From contig PJRA01000498.1 of the NCBI GenBank assembly GCA_016987375.1, positions 786,856-801,253 on the forward strand: a stretch of DNA of 14,398 bases. Direction: 5' to 3'. The notes beneath the pieces are model-generated. The model was not told the DNA's origin. It saw nothing but the letters and a program-made list of their open reading frames with translations, and searched no databases. The number at the start of each line of letters is the position of its first letter. Position 1 is the stretch's first letter. This stretch comes from Brachionus koreanus (Eukaryota; Rotifera; Eurotatoria; Ploima; Brachionidae). This document shows, in pieces, positions 10,057 to 14,398 of this stretch. A program made the translations under genes and the position numbers.

Positions 10057-10913
10057 ATGAAAGAAAATTTTGAAATTTTGGTGATATTACATCATTATTG
10101 GAAAAAAAAGGCCTATGAGCAACAGCAATAAACTGTAAAATATGTCAAGTGGAAGGTGAAAATGTGCTTAAAGTAAAAATTGTTCAAGGTTTATTTAGAA
10201 ATTTAAAAGTGGTGATAAAAATTTTCAGAGATCAGATAGACACGATCAGAATGTTATGCGCTGAGTTGTTTAAAATTCGAAAATTAGAGTCCGAGCCTGG
10301 GAATCAAATTTTTTTTTAATTTTATCAAAATTAAATTTTTAATGTTATCTTCTGGTCAAAAAACTTAAGTAAAACAACCAGAAAATGAAGGTCTACATAA
10401 GAAATGCATTTTACTTAAGTTCCCTGATTCATGCACCAAAGGTATTGAACAATATCCACGAAATTAAGTGATTAATAAAACTCCATTTAACTTAACAAAA
10501 AAATTTCTTTATGTATTTGACTTGATTTTTTTAAATACTTTTTTCTCTTAATTATAAAATTAAATTTGATATTATTTATGTAATTTAAATTTACAATTCA
10601 AGCTAGTTTTTTCTTTCATTTGCCTTTCTTATTTTAAATAAAAAAAAATTTTAATAATAAAAATTTAAATTTAATTAAAATAATTAATTCCTTGACTTGG
10701 ACTTGGCTTGAGACTTGTTACTTTTAAAAAATAGAGGTTCTGCGTACGATTGTTGGGAGCTTATTTTGATTAACAAATTAAAGAGACATTTCCGAGTTGT
10801 TCCTCATTGAAATTTGTAAGAAACTACTAAAAAATCGTTTAAATGAACATATTTATTGATGATTCATTACTAATGATGAGAAGTGGATCTATATTTCCAA
10901 ATTTTCCAAATAA
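10057..10913 (+). pseudogene. Decayed mariner (Tc1/mariner) transposase fragment
   Basis: Blocks of a mariner transposase appear in the right order but in changing frames. ATG 10057 opens MKENFEILVILHHYWKKKA, like the first helix of the N-terminal DNA-binding region. The frame shifts near 10120-10129 to INCKICQVEGENVLKVKIVQ (10128-10187) then GLFRNLK, matching the family's IN..GEG..VQRWF..F block, then shifts near 10206 to SGDKNFQ. After about 390 bases of unrelated AT-rich sequence come RVVPH (10793-10807, family WVPHEL), a ~10-residue deletion, then EICKKLLKNRLNEHIY (10809-10856). TGA TGA (10857-10862) follows, and then FITNDEKWIYIS (10863-10898). The last part is the T-x-DEKW motif holding the first catalytic Asp, with the two stops exactly filling the usual spacing. 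The rest of the catalytic domain is missing. It cannot encode a working enzyme. Confidence 0.78.
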
Positions 10914-11262
10914 CAGAGAGAGGAATATTACCTTACCTTAGAAGTTGATTATTACATTTTTTAAAAGTTAAAAAAATTTTTTTTGATTTATCCTAATAAA
11001 TAATTGAATTTATAAAAATCATAAATTTTTTGATAACTTTTTAATATATTTCTTTCAATTCTTTCTATTAATTTATCAAGAAAAAAAATTATTTCTTAAA
11101 CAAAAGCAGCATAAAATTTAAAACATATTTTGTGAAATAAATATTTCTTGTTTGATTTTGTGGCTTCACAAACCGAAGCACAACTCTAATTCATCAAATC
11201 TAACCCATTTTAAAATATTCACTTCATGTTTTAAAGATCTTTTTAAAATAAATGCAGACATC

Positions 11263-11335
11263 GATCGCATGGTGTAGTGGTTATCACATCTGTCTAACAC
11301 ACAGGAGGTCCCAAGTTCGATCCTTGGTGCGATCA
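11263..11335 (+). tRNA. tRNA-Val (anticodon AAC)
   Basis: A full cloverleaf can be drawn: acceptor GATCGCA (11263-11269) with TGCGATC (11328-11334), discriminator A (11335), D-arm from 11272, anticodon loop CTAACAC (11294-11300) with anticodon AAC at 11296-11298, and T-arm CCAAG-TTCGATC-CTTGG (11311-11327). The anticodon stem has four Watson-Crick pairs and one T-G. No intron and no encoded CCA, as expected for a nuclear gene. Internal A box TGGTGTAGTGG (11270-11280) and B box AGTTCGATCC (11314-11323) are intact, so it is probably transcribed by RNA polymerase III. Confidence 0.96.
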
Positions 11336-11344
11336 TTTTTTTTT
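11336..11344 (+). terminator. RNA polymerase III T-run terminator
   Basis: Nine T residues start at the base after the tRNA discriminator, the usual Pol III stop signal. Confidence 0.85.
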
Positions 11345-11559
11345 AACATGAAAAACATTTACCTTCAAATATACATTTAAGTTATATAAAAATATCATTT
11401 GAAATTCTTGTAAAATTATTAGTAGTTTTTTTCTGAGAATTTTATTCTTTTAAAGAATAAAAATACAAAAAAAATAGTCCAAATTCATAAATGATTTAAT
11501 GGCTCTTAATTTAATTCAAAGGAGCTTAAAATCACATACTAGTACTAGTAGAACTAACT
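11345..11559. other. Spacer between tRNA and InaF gene
   Basis: AT-rich. It includes a perfect 14-bp palindrome TACTAGTACTAGTA at 11537-11550. Core promoter elements of the next gene cannot be singled out. Confidence 0.5.
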
Positions 11560-11644
11560 TGATATTAGCTGCTTATTAATCCTAAAATTGACTGAATGCG
11601 AATAATTTAAAAATTATTCCGTCAATCAGCTAACAAACATATCA
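11560..11644. repeat. Imperfect hairpin upstream of the InaF gene
   Basis: Successive arms pair in order: TGATA (11560-11564)/TATCA (11640-11644), TTAGCTG (11565-11571)/CAGCTAA (11627-11633), ATTGAC (11587-11592)/GTCAAT (11621-11626), and GAATAATTT (11600-11608)/AAATTATTC (11611-11619) with a 2-nt gap. Bulges lie mostly on the 5' side. It ends 95 bases before the InaF start codon, so it could lie in its promoter or 5' UTR. Confidence 0.6.
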
Positions 11645-11739
11645 GAATAAAAATAATAATTTTTTATTCAAATGATAATTTTAATAATCCATATTAAGCA
11701 TAAATTCTTCAAATAAGCATAGAAATTATTTTTAAAAAA

Positions 11740-12196
11740 ATGTTCTCTGAAGAGCGAAAAACAATCGAGCATATAAACAAAAAATGGGTAAAAGTGATCA
11801 CTGTGATTACTTATATAATATCTGTTTCATTGGTTGCACTTATTCTTGGACTTTACTACAAACTTGCCTGGAATCCAAAATATGACTTTGAAAACACAAG
11901 GCTTAAAAAAGTCGAAATTAATCCATTAACTAATGATATATCTTTGGGAACTATTGAAATTGATATTTCAGACGGAATTGAAAAAGTAATTTTTAGAAAA
12001 ATTTTAATCAAAATTTTCAAAATATTCATTTCAGAATCTAAATTTGGACAATTTGAAAAAAAAAATTTATTTGGCTATCGAAAAGGAATTTTCCAATAAA
12101 GAAGAAGATCAAATCGATTCGGAAAAATATGATAAAATTGAACTTAAATCTAATTCTATTACTAAAATTTATTTCTCAGTTAAAATAAAAAACTAG
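11740..12196 (+). CDS. InaF-motif single-pass membrane protein, two exons
   Basis: Exon 1 is 11740-11985 (82 codons, phase 0). Exon 2 is 12035-12196 (53 codons plus TAG). The 49-nt intron has donor GTAATT and a strong acceptor ATTCATTTCAG. Product 135 aa. Residues 17-40 form one hydrophobic membrane segment containing YIISVSLVALILGLYYKLAW, then N-P. This is the InaF motif (Y..SVS..A..L..YY...W.P) of Drosophila INAF and vertebrate INAFM proteins. In Drosophila, INAF-B supports the TRP channel in photoreceptors; that role is known for the family and not shown here. Lys-rich residues precede the segment, and the C-terminal half is charged and acidic with no recognised domain. Reading through the intron would instead stop at 12097-12099 and give a 119-residue form with an implausible Lys/Phe-rich end. 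The ATG follows an A-run and has no rival upstream. Confidence 0.78.
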
Positions 12197-12211
12197 TCTT
12201 TGATTGTTTTT

Positions 12212-12217
12212 AATAAA
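12212..12217 (+). terminator. Poly(A) signal of the InaF gene
   Basis: AATAAA 16 bases after the spliced-frame stop, followed by TATTTTTCTG and T-rich sequence. The position supports the stop at 12194-12196 rather than the earlier unspliced one. Confidence 0.65.
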
Positions 12218-12342
12218 TATTTTTCTGAAAAATATTATTTTTTTCTATTCTAACTTTTATATTTTTTCAAATATAATTAAATTTAGGGTTGGCGCCTAAT
12301 TTAAATTATTAATCTGCATATTTAAAAACCTTGAAAAACAGC

Positions 12343-12552
12343 TTTTTTCGGGCGAAGTAAAAAAAAATTTTGACCGCAGCCCCTCAAAGATTCAAAATAA
12401 AAAGTATCTTTTCTTCATTAATTCAAATCTAATGTCTTGGTAAAATAGGGGCATGATAACTCAAATAAGCCACTTTTTTTTAGAAGAGATTATTCTTTAT
12501 TTTTGAATCTTGGCGGTCAAAAATTTTTTTTTACTACCCCCAAAAATTTGGA
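12343..12552. repeat. Foldback repeat (~200 bp) with long imperfect inverted arms
   Basis: The left arm (12356-12415) holds AGT-A9-T4-GACCGC, then AAGATTCAAAA and TCTTTTCTTC. The right arm (12483-12535) is its reverse complement, with T5 instead of T4 and lacking a 9-base insert present in the left arm. Weaker pairing extends outward to about 12343 and 12552. The spacer of ~67 bp has no coding capacity. It could be a non-autonomous foldback element. If transcribed it would make a long hairpin. No target duplication was found. Confidence 0.75.
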
Positions 12553-12793
12553 TTAGTCAATGGGTAAGGGATAATCAAATCACTAAAAACTCAGTTTAAA
12601 AATAGCTTAGTTAAAAATCTTATAAATAAATTAGAATCAGATAATAAATGGTTTTCCTAATATAAAAAAAGATATAATGATGATTCAAGTTAAAAAACTA
12701 AGTTAAATAAAAAAAATTAATATTTATATTATTTAATAAGTTTGAATCTTCTCATATCCCATTAGTCAACGGTCATAATCAAAGCGTAATTAG

Positions 12794-12940
12794 TAGTGAT
12801 GGGTCTTAACTTAACTAATTTAGTTTAGTCGACTAAAGTTTAAGTTTTTTAATAAACTATATATTAGTTGACTAAAATATAGTTAATTTTAGTCGACTAA
12901 GTTTTAGCTAACTACGCTATAGAAAAAACTTCCATCACTA
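12794..12940. mobile_element. hAT-type miniature inverted-repeat element (147 bp)
   Basis: Termini are perfect 9-bp inverted repeats, TAGTGATGG (12794-12802) and CCATCACTA (12932-12940). Outside them are 8-bp direct repeats with one mismatch: GTAATTAG (12786-12793) and GTACTTAG (12941-12948). An 8-bp target duplication is a hallmark of hAT transposons, and termini of this TAGTGATGG type are seen in that superfamily. The inside continues as a longer imperfect inverted repeat. It contains three palindromes: TTTAGTCGACTAAA (12824-12837), TTAGTTGACTAA (12864-12875, one mismatch) and TTAGTCGACTAA (12889-12900). No transposase is encoded, so it would need one from elsewhere. Confidence 0.8.
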
Positions 12941-12948
12941 GTACTTAG

Positions 12949-13621
12949 ACAAAAGTCTAATGAAAATTTTTACTTAAAAGTAAACATCGTATACAATATT
13001 TTTAAATTCATCTCTTAATTTTAATAAAACCAAAAAAATTAATGGAGACTCATTTAGTAAATAATTTTCAAGAGCTTCAAAGTATTGTTTGAAAAAAAAA
13101 ATTTAATTTTAAACACTATGATTTTTTTTTTCAATAATCATATTTTCAAATTTTGATAAAAAATATTGACAGATTAAATTTATTTACTAAATTCAATTAC
13201 TAAAAATTTCTGATTTCATCTGAAAATATAAATTTTAATAAATAATAATTTTTACAGATGATTTTATTTTATATTCAAATTCAGATTTAACATATTATCA
13301 AAAAGAAAATTCAATAATAAATGGCTTGCCCAAAATACTATTCAATTTTTTTTAATAAATAATTGAGAGGTAACACACGAGAGTTTGTCCGCCTTCGTTT
13401 AAACTCTAAAATTTGAAATTTTTAAATATTTACAAAAAAAGATTAAAAAAGATGATAAAAGTATTTTAAAGAATTTACCTAAATGTACTAATAAAACACT
13501 GGAAATTTAGAGATAATTAAAGTATAAAGTTATAAATTATAAAAAGATTAAAAAAGTATACAAAATTAATGTAATAAATAAATAGATTAGAGATTTATAA
13601 GAATTAAAAGTTTTCTAATGT
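12949..13621. other. AT-rich stretch, nothing recognised
   Basis: A- and T-runs with no supported gene on either strand. Confidence 0.5.
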
Positions 13622-13627
13622 TTTATT
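13622..13627 (-). terminator. Possible minus-strand poly(A) signal
   Basis: TTTATT on the plus strand reads AATAAA on the minus strand and overlaps the stop codon of the candidate exon. Confidence 0.3.
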
Positions 13628-13761
13628 TATTGAAATAACTCGATTGGTGTTTTGCAGCGATTCAAATTTGAGTTGAAAACAGTTTTCTGGTATTTATGGA
13701 TTTCTTTCGCAATCAATTCTTGTTTTGACTTAGTTTCTAGGAATTTGACGGAAAGATGACT
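13627..13761 (-). CDS. Candidate minus-strand terminal exon
   Basis: An open minus-strand frame from 13761 down to TAA at 13629-13627 reads as protein-like sequence (including SKQELIAKEIHKYQKTVF and NRCKTPIELFQ at the end). An acceptor-like CCTAG ends at 13737, which would make 13736-13627 the exon. AATAAA overlaps the stop (TAAATAAA). No upstream exon could be joined with confidence, and I do not recognise the protein. The length alone could arise by chance at this composition; the residue mix and the 3' signal are the support. Confidence 0.3.
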   Translation of the reverse strand, partial: SHLSVKFLETKSKQELIAKEIHKYQKTVFNSNLNRCKTPIELFQ

Positions 13762-14065
13762 TCAATTTTAGTTCTTTTTTTGGAAAAGTTTTAATTGCAA
13801 AATACTTAATAATGTTTAGAATCTTTTTAGAATTTACTCAAGGCTAAATTTTAACAAATGTTAATTTTACTTTATAATGATTTTATTTTTAAAGATAATA
13901 TGTTATAAATTCTTTTTTAATTTAACATTTTTTTAAAAAATAAAATTCAATCACAAATAGAACACTGAGAGTGCAATTCAAAATTTTATCATTCTAAATT
14001 AAGTTGAATTTTTTAAAATTGAGTGTCTGTTCAATTAGATTTTAGAACTTTAATAGTTAACATTT

Positions 14066-14188
14066 TTATCTTAAAGACAGAAATTTTGGTAAATACCTTT
14101 GATAATCAGATATTTTTACCTGACGATACGCGAAATAATCGACAGGTAAAAATATATTAATTTCCCTTAATCTTAAATCTGTAAGGTA
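14066..14188 (-). other. Coding-like minus-strand frame
   Basis: Forty open codons ending at TAA 14068-14066, including REINIFLPVDYFAYRQVKI. A donor-like CAG|GTAAAA occurs within it (exon end at 14120). It could belong to the same unresolved minus-strand gene as 13627-13761, but no consistent join was found, and a perfect inverted repeat overlaps it. Confidence 0.2.
14110..14155. repeat. 13-bp perfect inverted repeat / hairpin
   Basis: ATATTTTTACCTG (14110-14122) and CAGGTAAAAATAT (14143-14155) are perfect complements. Within the 20-nt spacer CGAT (14124-14127) pairs with ATCG (14138-14141) across an A-A mismatch, leaving a 10-nt loop. It is shorter than a usual microRNA precursor. Confidence 0.8.
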
Positions 14189-14398
14189 TTATGCGACACT
14201 CAACTAGACTGATTAATAAACTAGCGTTTTTTACATTTTAAATAAGAAATAAAAATATTCTAAATTTAAACTTTTATTTTATCATTAATCAAAAAAAAAA
14301 ATTTAAACATTTTTATAAATATATTCATTTAAAAAAAATATAAGACCTTTTAAATTTTTCTACCATGACTTTTTGATGTTAATTGTGCTCTTGCGTTT
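14189..14398. other. Right-edge AT-rich stretch
   Basis: No supported gene. The last ~60 bases have short open minus-strand frames that cannot be judged at the window edge. Confidence 0.4.

Noticed and set aside
10119..10319. Cys-x-x-Cys string read as a BED-type zinc finger of a hAT transposase
   Set aside because: The expected histidines are absent, and the same bases fit the mariner IN..GEG..VQ..F..SGD block, which also agrees with the DEKW block downstream.
12000..12099. Unspliced C-terminus of the InaF protein
   Set aside because: It reads through a 49-nt GT/AG intron. The spliced frame is longer, keeps phase and sits next to the poly(A) signal.

Overview
The window looks like nuclear DNA of a small animal with a very AT-rich genome (roughly three quarters A+T by eye) and tiny introns. 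Two split genes can be read. Their six introns are 49 to 64 nt, with GT/AG ends and T-rich acceptors. An InaF-motif protein points to Metazoa and a MOK-type kinase fits that. A monogonont-rotifer-like or similarly miniaturised animal would fit best; this is inference and no species marker is present.

Layout, left to right. 1-149 is a short coding-like frame running in from the left edge. It begins with a 17-base match to an internal exon start of the kinase gene further right. 150-7524 is mostly gene-poor: microsatellites, a ~70-bp repeat pair, several hairpins, and two coding-like but broken islands near 4.1-4.35 and 4.7-4.9 kb. 7525-9176 is a complete six-exon MOK kinase gene (456 aa) followed by a poly(A) signal. 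10057-10913 is a decayed mariner transposase: recognisable blocks in shifting frames, with stops, a deletion and an insertion. 11263-11335 is tRNA-Val(AAC) with internal promoter boxes and a T-run terminator. 11740-12196 is a two-exon InaF-motif membrane protein (135 aa), with a 49-nt intron that an uninterrupted reading misses. 12343-12940 is a repeat cluster: a ~200-bp foldback element, then a 147-bp hAT-type miniature element with 8-bp flanking duplications. 12950-14398 has no clear gene, but two minus-strand frames look coding-like and one ends on a poly(A) signal.

The genes show no operon-like link. The kinase family is tied to cilia and growth signalling, the InaF family to membrane channel partners, and the tRNA is a housekeeping gene. 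The most informative points are the reconstructed exon structures, the mariner relic, the hAT-type miniature element with its target duplication, and the unexplained coding-like islands.
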